Shown piece after piece: positions 7,728 to 14,367 of a DNA stretch of 14,916 nt; the first letter of the stretch is position 1; each line of letters begins with the position of its first letter. A model generated the notes under the pieces. It worked only from the letters and a program-made list of their open reading frames with translations, made no database searches and was not told the DNA's origin. The DNA comes from Christensenella sp. UBA7102 (GTDB lineage Bacteria; Bacillota; Clostridia; Christensenellales; UBA1750), in NCBI GenBank assembly GCA_002492415.1, contig DKYK01000068.1:1-14916 (forward strand). The letters run 5' to 3'. A program made the translations under genes and the position numbers.

Positions 7728-9398
7728 TTATACGATACGAACCGTGTCCAGAATCGTCAAAACCTCGTCGCTGAGCGCATCATCCATCGAGTAATCGGAC
7801 ACCGCCATGAACTTGATCCCATATACGCCGTTGACGACCTGACCAAGGTCCACCACAAAATCGGCCTCATAGCCGAAGAAATCATCGTAGTAGGTAATGC
7901 AGGTGACCTCAAAGCCGCCCAGCAACAGCTCACTTTTCGAATACTCCGGGTAGTCGGAATAGCTACACAGGCTCTCGACATCACTCTGCACCGCATCGGC
8001 GCTGAGCAGCGTCACCATCGAGATTTTGACGCTGTCATCCATGGCCCTGATGGTGGAGAGGATGGCTGTTTCGTCTTCATAGAAAGTGTCAGTGGGATAC
8101 TCCATCACAATTTCACCGGTCGAAACCACGTCATACACCACAGTCGGGCCGGTTAGTCCTGCGCCACTGGGCGCCACCAAGCCCCCCTGCACGTCTTCAG
8201 AGGGCTGTGCCACAGCGCTGCCCAGGTTGGGTTTCTGCCCTGCATTCACCATTGCCATATAGGCGTCGTGGTTCGGCGGATAGGCATAAAAGTCACTGTC
8301 GATCTGATCCTGCCAGCTTTCGCCCCAGGGTTTGATCCACAGACCTAGGCTAACTACGTCGCCATCCGCGTCGGTGATTTCGTCGGTCATGCAGTAGGTA
8401 TTGTCAAAATTGCGGTCGGGCAGGAACATCCAGCTGTGGGGATACATATCCTGACCGAACACAACGCCTTCGGCGGTGTTCAGCACGCCCTCCTGCGCCT
8501 GACAGGTCGCCGCGCCAATCAGTTCATCCGCGTCGTAGAGCCGGTACTCGCCGCCTCCCGCAGCGTCCACCGCCACGTCCAGATAGATGTCATAGGTAGT
8601 GTAGGCGAAGGGTTCGTACTTGCCGGTACAGTCCGTCAGCTGCAGCACACCGTACCATATGCCGTTCCATTGCTGCTGCAGATCGTTCCACTGGCTGGGA
8701 TCGCTCTTAGAGTTGCTTTCAGGTAGCGCCGTATCCGTGCCCGGGAGCGGGCTCAACTCGCGCCCCTCCCGCACAAAGGTCAGGGTCATGCCGGTACCCA
8801 ATACGTCTTCCAGCGCCATCTGGCCGTCGGAGAGCATGCCATCGCAGTCCAGGCCGCCGCCGTTGATATGCACCTGGTCGCCGTTCAGCTGCCATTTGCC
8901 GCTGCTGCTCTGGCCATCGACGAAGATATCGCACTTGTTCTTATCTTTCAACTCAATGGCAAAGCCGTTTTCCCATAGGTCGTCGATTTCCACCACGACG
9001 CCATACATCTCAGCGCTCGTTGCGTTGTACAGGCCCAGGTCGGGGTTATCTGCCGTTGCGCCGCCCAGATTTTTGATCAACAGCATCGCCACCGTGATGA
9101 TCACGCCCACCACGACCACCGCCGCGGTAGCTGCAATGCCCAGAATCAGCGGCAGCTTGCTCTTCTTCGGAGGTTTGGGCTGCGCATGCTCTTCCACCTG
9201 CACGGGATCATCCACCCATATGGATTCCTCAGCTTGCGCGGGCTCCTCAACCCATATGTTTTCCTCAGCCTCCACGGGGGCAGTGGACAGTGCGGGATCC
9301 GGCTGTGCAGGCGCTGCCGTAGCCAATGCCGTACCGCATGCGGGGCAGAACCTCACGCCATCATCGACCTTTGTGCCACAGTTGGTACAAAATGCCAT
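7728..9398 (-). CDS. Zinc-ribbon single-pass membrane protein with extracellular lipocalin-like region
   Basis: A 556-residue bitopic protein and probably the first gene of the tight operon. The ATG at 9398 follows GAGGAGGAGAGG. An N-terminal zinc ribbon (C4/C7, C18/C21) is cytosolic. A linker carries an 11-residue tandem repeat (ENIWVEEPAQA, ESIWVDDPVQV). One membrane helix spans about 82-108 after a basic PKPPKKSK. The exterior has a lipocalin-like domain (about 122-230), a WYG-to-PWG domain (about 260-390, GIWYGVLQL ... WIKPWGESW ... PPNHDAYMAMV), and a C-terminal domain of about 140 residues resembling PsbP/DcrB folds. The architecture suggests a sensor or scaffold linking surface binding to a cytosolic zinc module; this is inference. 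Function of the family is unknown to me. Confidence 0.88.
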   Translation of the reverse strand: MAFCTNCGTKVDDGVRFCPACGTALATAAPAQPDPALSTAPVEAEENIWVEEPAQAEESIWVDDPVQVEEHAQPKPPKKSKLPLILGIAATAAVVVVGVIITVAMLLIKNLGGATADNPDLGLYNATSAEMYGVVVEIDDLWENGFAIELKDKNKCDIFVDGQSSSGKWQLNGDQVHINGGGLDCDGMLSDGQMALEDVLGTGMTLTFVREGRELSPLPGTDTALPESNSKSDPSQWNDLQQQWNGIWYGVLQLTDCTGKYEPFAYTTYDIYLDVAVDAAGGGEYRLYDADELIGAATCQAQEGVLNTAEGVVFGQDMYPHSWMFLPDRNFDNTYCMTDEITDADGDVVSLGLWIKPWGESWQDQIDSDFYAYPPNHDAYMAMVNAGQKPNLGSAVAQPSEDVQGGLVAPSGAGLTGPTVVYDVVSTGEIVMEYPTDTFYEDETAILSTIRAMDDSVKISMVTLLSADAVQSDVESLCSYSDYPEYSKSELLLGGFEVTCITYYDDFFGYEADFVVDLGQVVNGVYGIKFMAVSDYSMDDALSDEVLTILDTVRIV

Positions 9399-9490
9399 AA
9401 CGCCTCTCCTCCTCAAATTTGCCTGATTACGCGTATTTTTTATTGAAAGCTGCATGAGTCCGCGCTTCCCGCCAATATCGTTGCTATTGT

Positions 9491-9793
9491 TTATGCATGC
9501 AGCGCCTTGTGGCTCGCACCGAGCGTGACACACGCAGCAGCGGCCATCAACAATACCATGACGGTCATGTCGTTGTCGCCGGTCTTGGGAGATGCAGGAG
9601 CGGGTTCGAATTCCACTTCCTGCTGTGCTGGCTCCTCGTCATAGTCGGGATAGTACTGCTGGCCGGTGGACTGCCCATTCAACAGGCTGGAATCATTGTC
9701 AGTGACATCAACTGCCAGCGCTGTGGACATCATGCTCATGAACAGCAGGTAGGCGAGTATCGCACTCAGCATAATTCTGAAAGCCTTTTGCAT
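9491..9793 (-). CDS. Small secreted protein with SPKTG sortase-type anchor
   Basis: A 100-residue surface miniprotein. It has a signal peptide (1-27, cleavage after ALA), a 40-residue acidic, Gln/Tyr/Pro-rich mature part, an SPKTG motif at 68-72, a hydrophobic segment (about 76-93) and a short tail (SHKALHA). This is the layout of a cell-wall sorting signal; SPKTG matches the [S/P]PxTG type used by Clostridioides difficile sortase B. The tail is only weakly basic, and no sortase gene lies in this window. Start ATG at 9791-9793 has AAGGAGG about 8 bases upstream. It is separated by 92 bases from the zinc-ribbon gene, so it may be co-transcribed or not. Confidence 0.85.
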   Translation of the reverse strand: MQKAFRIMLSAILAYLLFMSMMSTALAVDVTDNDSSLLNGQSTGQQYYPDYDEEPAQQEVEFEPAPASPKTGDNDMTVMVLLMAAAACVTLGASHKALHA

Positions 9794-9853
9794 ACTGGTT
9801 TCCTCCTTGAAATCATCTTTTGCATGTGCAGTATCTTGTCTACGACCGAATAA

Positions 9854-10129
9854 TCATTTACCTGATGGACGCGCGATATCCGTCAAATTGAATCCAGTGC
9901 CGCGATCGGCTGCTCCGGCCGTCACCGACGCATAGAAAAACGCGTCGATGCGCCCCTCCTGCTTGGCGCGCATAACCTCCCTAGCCAGTGCGGGATGCGC
10001 TGCAATGCACCCGCGTAGCGCACGCTCGGGCGGTACCGCCGTAATGCGTACTGGCCGAAACTCTTCTGAACGCAGCAGCACGCTTTCGCCAAAGACGCGG
10101 CTTTGTATGCTAACTGCAATCCGTTTCAT
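9854..10129 (-). CDS. Small uncharacterised protein
   Basis: A 91-residue basic protein I do not recognise, with no signal peptide or membrane helix. I prefer the ATG at 10129 (MKRIAVSIQ, with GGAAAGG a few bases upstream); an in-frame ATG four codons earlier (10141) is possible, while the one at 10180 overlaps the promoter-like TATAAT and is unlikely. The N-terminal half looks like a beta-hairpin fold (IAVSIQSRVFGESVLL), followed by an Arg/Ala-rich helix and a flexible end. It is the first gene after the signalling terminator, so it may lead the envelope gene set. Coding status is probable rather than certain. Confidence 0.6.
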   Translation of the reverse strand: MKRIAVSIQSRVFGESVLLRSEEFRPVRITAVPPERALRGCIAAHPALAREVMRAKQEGRIDAFFYASVTAGAADRGTGFNLTDIARPSGK

Positions 10130-10171
10130 AGACCTTTCCATCTCTCGTCGTATACTGGTTTCTTTGCCTAT

Positions 10172-10177
10172 ATTATA
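10172..10177 (-). promoter_or_regulatory. TATAAT -10-like element before the envelope gene set
   Basis: A perfect TATAAT reads on the minus strand about 43 bases upstream of the ATG at 10129, in a T/A-rich stretch. No good -35 is present at 16-18 bases (best is TGTGGC), so an activator may be needed. An inverted repeat lies just upstream. Confidence 0.45.
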
Positions 10178-10196
10178 CATTTTTTAACAACTCGCC

Positions 10197-10218
10197 ACAT
10201 CTACCGAAAGATAGATGT
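10197..10218. promoter_or_regulatory. Inverted repeat, possible operator
   Basis: ACATCTA (10197-10203) and TAGATGT (10212-10218) form a perfect 7-base inverted repeat around 8 bases. It lies 20-41 bases upstream of the TATAAT, where a -35 region or activator site would be, and before the signalling terminator. It has no T-run, so it is not itself a terminator. An operator role is inferred from position only. Confidence 0.35.
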
Positions 10219-10225
10219 CGGGTGC

Positions 10226-10266
10226 AAAAAAACGCCCGGCTCCACAATTTCTGTGAAGCCGAAGCG
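10226..10266 (-). terminator. Intrinsic terminator of the signalling operon
   Basis: On the minus strand, CGCTTCGGCTTCAC pairs (with G-U pairs and one bulge) with GTGGAGCCGGGCG, followed directly by seven T. It begins about 20 bases after the response regulator stop, so it should end the operon's transcript. Confidence 0.85.
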
Positions 10267-10286
10267 TACTATTTCTTTTCTCTCTA

Positions 10287-10916
10287 TTAATCGATGTTGA
10301 CCGCCACGCCGCGCACACGTGCCTCGATGGCCAATTCTGTGCGGTTGGCATAGCCCGTTTTTTCCAACATACTGTGGATGAAGGACTTGACCGTGCCCTC
10401 GGAGATGCCCAGCCGCTGCCCAATGCGGGAATTAGACATACCGGTGGTCATCAGCCGCAGCACCTCCAGTTCGCGGTCCGTAAACTCCTCGCTGCCTGCA
10501 AGGCCCATCGCCACGCGCGGCGCGGCGTCCGGGTACACCGATTCGCCCTGTATTGTGCGCTCCAACACCTCTAGGATGGACTCCTTCGCCGCCTCTTTGT
10601 AATAAAAACTCTCAATGCCAATCTCCGCCGCTCGCCTGAGCCAGGAAGCCTCCGCCATGGAAGTCACTGCAACAATCTTGGTTTCAGGCCGCAGTTTTTT
10701 GACCGCCGCAGCCGCGTCCAGCCCATTGGAACCGTCGTTCATCAGGATGTCCATCAAAATCAGATCCACAGGGCAGCGTTGCACAAAACTGATCACCTGC
10801 GAAGCCGAGGAAAGCGAGTCCACCAGCTCGTATCGCTCGTCAGACTTCAAATATAGCTCAAACAACTGCCGCACCACCAGCTGGTCATCCACGATCAATA
10901 CCTTTGTCCGATCCAA
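10287..10916 (-). CDS. NarL/LuxR-type response regulator
   Basis: A 209-residue two-component transcription factor. The receiver domain (1-120) has the acidic pair D10/D11, phospho-acceptor D56 (LILMD), T85 and K107; the motif around the lysine is FYYKEA where YLLKDA is more usual. A LuxR-type helix-turn-helix follows (about 145-205: FTDRELEVLRLM, SNSRIGQRLGISEGTVKSFI). The start is a rare TTG at 10916 with GGGGAG 7 bases upstream, inside the end of the kinase gene (22-base overlap), which points to translational coupling. It should be phosphorylated by the adjacent kinase. Its targets are unknown; the neighbouring envelope genes and its own operon are candidates. Confidence 0.93.
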   Translation of the reverse strand: MDRTKVLIVDDQLVVRQLFELYLKSDERYELVDSLSSASQVISFVQRCPVDLILMDILMNDGSNGLDAAAAVKKLRPETKIVAVTSMAEASWLRRAAEIGIESFYYKEAAKESILEVLERTIQGESVYPDAAPRVAMGLAGSEEFTDRELEVLRLMTTGMSNSRIGQRLGISEGTVKSFIHSMLEKTGYANRTELAIEARVRGVAVNID

Positions 10917-12190
10917 TCTTCTGCTCCCCTTTCCTGAAACTCCACGCGCAGCAGGAATCTCGGCGCGCTTTTCACCGTCATCGATCCTCCCGCACGCTCC
11001 ACGATCCTGCGCAAATCCTTGAGCCCACCCGTCTCACGAATGGGCTCGTCGGGAGGCCAACCGCTATTGGTAAGCTCCGCCCATGAACAGCCCTTTTCTT
11101 CCCGCACCTTGACGTACAGTGTATCTCCGCCCGCGTGGCTCGCCGTGTTGGTCAGACATTCGTGCATCGCGGCAATCATCGCCGCACGCACGCCCAGGTT
11201 CTCGGGCAGCACACCGTCTAGGCGGATTGTCACGTGCAGTATCTGCGCGATGCGCTCTAGCTCATCCCATTCGCCTGCGGGCGCAGCCTCCTTCTTCATC
11301 ACCCGGCAGACGTAGCGCCACAGCAGCAGGAGACTTCCCCGTTCGCGTGCACCCTCTTCCTGCGCCAAATATGACCGGAAAGCCAACAGTGCGCACCCCA
11401 CGCTGTCGTGCACCATGATCTTGGCGTTCAGCAGCTCCTTTTCCGCAGTAAAAGTCACCATCTCCTGGCTGAACCGGCGCAGGCGCTCGTTGATGCGGTT
11501 CATGCGCTCATTGCGCTGCATCAGCTCCTCATGCAGGCGATGCTGCTCAGTCACATTCAGCGCAGCAAGCTCATAGACTACCGCGCCCCGCACCGTCAGC
11601 GCGCTGCGGCGCACCTCCCATACTTTACCGTCCGCCGTGCGCACCACAGCGGACGCGTCTTGCTTCATACCGCTCGCTTGCTGTACGTCCCGCCAGAAGT
11701 GATCAGCATTGAGTATCTCTCTGCCAAACAGCTCACTGCTAATGCGATTCATCTGCTCGTTGACCAGCAGTGGCTGGCCGTCCTGTGCATAGAAGCACAC
11801 GCCGTCGGGCAGCGTGTCCAGGCTCTCCTTGATGGCGCCTGGCATCAGATGTTCTCCGCGCCTGCGATACAGCCGCATCGCCACCAGTATCTCTCCCGCC
11901 ATAAGTGCTGCCAACAGCAGCGCCAATCCAACCGCAGGTATACGCCCCACTTGCATGCCCCAAAACGGCAGCTTGAGCAGTGCATCCTGGTAATAAACGC
12001 CCATATCCGCCATGCCCTGCAACAGCAGGAAGGTTCCAGCGCCCAGCGCCAGCCCGATTGGCAGTTCCCGCCGCCACAGCCCTTGCATGCACGCCTGCGC
12101 AATGATATACGCCGCACCCAGCGTCAGCAACAGTGCCCACGCTGCAAGCGCTTGAAGGATATACGGCTCTGCCTCAATCATCGGTCTCAT
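10895..12190 (-). CDS. Sensor histidine kinase (NarL-partner type)
   Basis: A 431-residue membrane kinase. Three hydrophobic helices lie near the N-terminus (about 10-31, 43-62, 84-105), then a PAS-like domain (about 118-215), a coiled coil (216-255), and a dimerisation/phosphotransfer segment with His261 in MVHDSVG. The ATPase domain shows an N-box (HECLTNTASHA, with E344 and N348), a TNSGWPP segment in place of the classical D-box, and GGLKDL (388-393), a set usual in NreB/LuxR-partner kinases of Clostridia. It therefore appears catalytically complete. Its ATG overlaps the stop of the upstream sensor gene (ATGA), and its end overlaps the regulator. The signal is unknown. Confidence 0.92.
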   Translation of the reverse strand: MRPMIEAEPYILQALAAWALLLTLGAAYIIAQACMQGLWRRELPIGLALGAGTFLLLQGMADMGVYYQDALLKLPFWGMQVGRIPAVGLALLLAALMAGEILVAMRLYRRRGEHLMPGAIKESLDTLPDGVCFYAQDGQPLLVNEQMNRISSELFGREILNADHFWRDVQQASGMKQDASAVVRTADGKVWEVRRSALTVRGAVVYELAALNVTEQHRLHEELMQRNERMNRINERLRRFSQEMVTFTAEKELLNAKIMVHDSVGCALLAFRSYLAQEEGARERGSLLLLWRYVCRVMKKEAAPAGEWDELERIAQILHVTIRLDGVLPENLGVRAAMIAAMHECLTNTASHAGGDTLYVKVREEKGCSWAELTNSGWPPDEPIRETGGLKDLRRIVERAGGSMTVKSAPRFLLRVEFQERGAEDWIGQRY

Positions 12191-13860
12191 CGGCTCTCCC
12201 TTCCCGCCGACAGCGTCAAGCTCACATACTGCGTATCCTCGTCCGTTTCACTCTCCAGCGTACCCCGAAGCGCACAGATCCGTTCCGTAAAACCCTTTCC
12301 GGTAAACACTGGGCCTGCGCCGCTTAGTTCCACGCGCAGGATCATCTCGCCCTCCGTCGCGCTCAGGTAGACCAGCAAGTCGCGCGTACCGGGCAGCGCC
12401 GTCTCCAGCACGCATTCAAACAGATCGTAGGCCAGCAACGCCTCCTCTCCGCCCACCAGCCCCTCTCCGCTGGTAAAGCCCTGCGCATGCACGCCGTACA
12501 GCCGTACATACTCCAGAGATTCTGCCAACGCACGCCACAGCTCCCCACTGGGCAGCAACCCATTCTGCCGCGCGAATAGCAATAAATTTGAACGACGCTT
12601 GACGTAGGCATTGAGCACGCAGGCGGTCTTCATCGCCGATACAAAGTCCGCCTCGTCCTCAGGCGGCTGCTCGAGGATGTCGTCCAGTCGATCCAACTGC
12701 GGTCGTACCCCCCGTGCAATGTCGTCATAGAGTCTGTTTTGCTCCTCAATGTGCATGCGTTCCTGTCGCATCCGGCTTTCCGCCTCCAGCATTGAGTTCT
12801 CCTGTTCCAGCACGTCGCCCAATTCTTCCATCTCCTGGTTGAGCCGGTTGATCTCGGACACATCGCGCGTCCAGTAGCTGTATCCGCCGGTGATCCTTTG
12901 GCTCTTGAGCGACACACTGCCTCCCTCCAGCAGCATCTCCTGCTCCAGCGCGCCCAGCACCTGTGCATGGCTCACGGACATGCTCTTTCCCGATCGGAGG
13001 AGGATCACACCGTGTTCATCCATGATGCCCGCGCCGGTATTGGATGCGTTCCAAAACGCGCCGTAGTTGTCGTTTGACGGGATCAGGTGCACGCCGATCA
13101 GGCTCTCGGTAAATGCCGCAAATACGAGGCATCCGGTTTCCGGCACGGTGAGCAATTTGGTAATCGTGTTCTCTTTGCCCAGCATGACTGCCAGCGCGTA
13201 TCCTGCTCCCAACGCCAGTGGAAGCAGTGGAAGCCAGATCATTCGCCGCCTGCCGGGCACTGCACAGCGCATAAGCACCACGGCCAGCGATGCGGCCAGC
13301 ATCCCCGTAATCCAGACCATCGACGCATAGTAGAACGGTCCGCGGACGATGTTGTGATCGTTCCAAAGCGTCAGTCCGTCCCGAAATCTGAAGGCCAGCT
13401 GATGCAGGTCGTTGGTCACCACGCCCAGCAGTATCCCCGTGGCCGGGATAAAAAGCAGATACCACCTGCCGCTGATACTCTTCTCTGCGGGCAATCCGAT
13501 AAAGAGTACGGACAGCAACAACAGCAATGGAATATAGAGCATGGGCACATAGTACAGATACCAGGCATACCGCGTTAGCGTATGGCTTTCCAGCAGAAAA
13601 TCGTACTTGAGGGTCCGCACCGCCATCCAGAAGAGCATCAGCAATGCCAAGGCCGTGATATTTCGCCGGACGCCAGGTTGCACCAGCCTGCGCTTAATCT
13701 GGCTGTACCAAAGCGTAATGGCCGCTGTAAACAGAGCAAAGATGACGCTATTGTACGAAAATAACCGCTCCTGCTTGCCTATCAGGCGGATGATCCCCGC
13801 AAGCAACACAAGACAGCAGCAAAACACGTCATAAATTGCTGTCAACGATCTGTTGCGCAC
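12187..13860 (-). CDS. 7TM-type sensor with degenerate histidine-kinase region (putative pseudokinase)
   Basis: A 557-residue protein. I chose the GTG at 13860, which has GAGGAGGGG (13866-13874) 5 bases upstream and a good promoter 27-60 bases away; an in-frame ATG at 14028 lies upstream of that promoter. Residues 10-258 hold seven or eight membrane helices, like the histidine kinase N-terminal 7TM region. A PAS-like segment (about 265-335) and coiled coil (336-376) follow. Where the phosphorylated His should be, the sequence is LYDDIARGVRPQLD, with no His. The ATPase-like end (475-551) has LFECVLETALPG in place of the N-box Asn and no G-boxes. It probably senses a signal and works through the intact kinase encoded next, by inference from the ATGA overlap. 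Confidence 0.88.
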   Translation of the reverse strand: MRNRSLTAIYDVFCCCLVLLAGIIRLIGKQERLFSYNSVIFALFTAAITLWYSQIKRRLVQPGVRRNITALALLMLFWMAVRTLKYDFLLESHTLTRYAWYLYYVPMLYIPLLLLLSVLFIGLPAEKSISGRWYLLFIPATGILLGVVTNDLHQLAFRFRDGLTLWNDHNIVRGPFYYASMVWITGMLAASLAVVLMRCAVPGRRRMIWLPLLPLALGAGYALAVMLGKENTITKLLTVPETGCLVFAAFTESLIGVHLIPSNDNYGAFWNASNTGAGIMDEHGVILLRSGKSMSVSHAQVLGALEQEMLLEGGSVSLKSQRITGGYSYWTRDVSEINRLNQEMEELGDVLEQENSMLEAESRMRQERMHIEEQNRLYDDIARGVRPQLDRLDDILEQPPEDEADFVSAMKTACVLNAYVKRRSNLLLFARQNGLLPSGELWRALAESLEYVRLYGVHAQGFTSGEGLVGGEEALLAYDLFECVLETALPGTRDLLVYLSATEGEMILRVELSGAGPVFTGKGFTERICALRGTLESETDEDTQYVSLTLSAGRESR

Positions 13861-13893
13861 AGCTGCCCCTCCTCGTTTGGTTTCTGTATTTCC

Positions 13894-13922
13894 ATTATGG
13901 CACATCCCCGCCCAAATGGCAA
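13894..13922 (-). promoter_or_regulatory. Sigma-A-type promoter of the signalling operon
   Basis: On the minus strand TTGCCA (13917-13922) and CATAAT (13894-13899) are spaced by exactly 17 bases, each matching five of six consensus positions. Transcription should start near 13887, leaving a leader of about 27 bases before the GTG at 13860. Confidence 0.75.
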
Positions 13923-13940
13923 TCCCCCCATCTCCTGTAT

Positions 13941-13973
13941 AAAAAGCAGAGCGTGGATGTCTCCATGCTCTGC
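13941..13973 (-). terminator. Intrinsic terminator upstream of the signalling operon
   Basis: GCAGAGCGTGGA (13946-13957) pairs over 12 bases, with one wobble, with TCCATGCTCTGC (13962-13973) around a 4-base loop; on the minus strand five T follow. It lies just upstream of the operon promoter and would insulate it from transcription coming from the gapA side or from a small transcript in between. Confidence 0.8.
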
Positions 13974-14024
13974 TCAAGATGCCAGAAAAGACCGCATATC
14001 TTGGGTTTCGTTGTTTCCCGTCTA

Positions 14025-14198
14025 TCATGGAAAAAACTGTTTGATGGGTGTCCCTCTTACAGTTTCGACTTTTGTAACTATCGCTCCTTCTTCCAGATAC
14101 TTTTCAGATAACGGGAACTGTTGCTGATAATTGTCAATGGTTCTAGATGACAGCCTTCATACCTTGCAGTCAAACACGTACGCCATTTCAAAACACAT
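14025..14198 (-). pseudogene. Possible decayed small gene
   Basis: A minus-strand frame begins with ATG at 14198 (MCFEMAYVFDCKV), meets a TGA at 14157-14159, and continues open in the same frame for 43 codons of protein-like composition (for example SEKYLEEGAIVTKVETVRG) to a TGA at 14025. It lies between two minus-strand terminators, so it could be a small gene broken by one nonsense mutation. No convincing ribosome binding site is seen, and the other strand is also open here, so chance is a real alternative. Product not recognised. Confidence 0.25.
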
Positions 14199-14199
14199 A

Positions 14200-14240
14200 T
14201 AAAATCCCTTCTTTCCACCCGTTGCCAGAGGAAAGAAGGG
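14200..14240 (-). terminator. Terminator-like hairpin downstream of gapA
   Basis: CCCTTCTTTCC (14206-14216) and GGAAAGAAGGG (14230-14240) form a perfect 11-base stem with a 13-base loop. On the minus strand it is followed by ATTTTAT, a short T-run. It sits about 130 bases after the gapA stop and is the best candidate for ending that transcript. Confidence 0.65.
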
Positions 14241-14367
14241 GTAAAACGTTTATCGTACCATTGGACGCGTCATCTCTGACAGCCTACTGGTATCCCTCAA
14301 CATTTTTCATACCTAACGAGGTTAGCCCCCATCAGTCAGTTCTTCAAAAAGCTGAGAATTCAGGAAA

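Larger units (their letters stand above)
13861..14367. other. Intergenic region between gapA and the signalling operon
   Basis: About 500 bases without an intact gene. It contains, from the gapA side on the minus strand: about 130 bases with nothing recognisable, the gapA terminator stem (14206-14240), a decayed-looking reading frame (14025-14198), a second terminator hairpin (13941-13973), and the signalling-operon promoter (13894-13922). The composition is more AT-rich than the surrounding genes. Confidence 0.7.

Noticed and set aside
9190..9262. Short direct repeat in the zinc-ribbon gene as a CRISPR or mobile repeat
   Set aside because: It is an in-frame two-copy protein repeat (11 residues) in the linker, with diverged codons.
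13861..14028. Extended N-terminus for the 7TM sensor starting at an ATG at 14028
   Set aside because: It would pass through the strong terminator hairpin and the near-consensus promoter; the GTG at 13860 has a strong ribosome site and begins right before the first membrane helix.
14157..14159. TGA as recoded selenocysteine or tryptophan in the small frame
   Set aside because: No selenocysteine element is evident, and other genes in the window use TGA as a normal stop.
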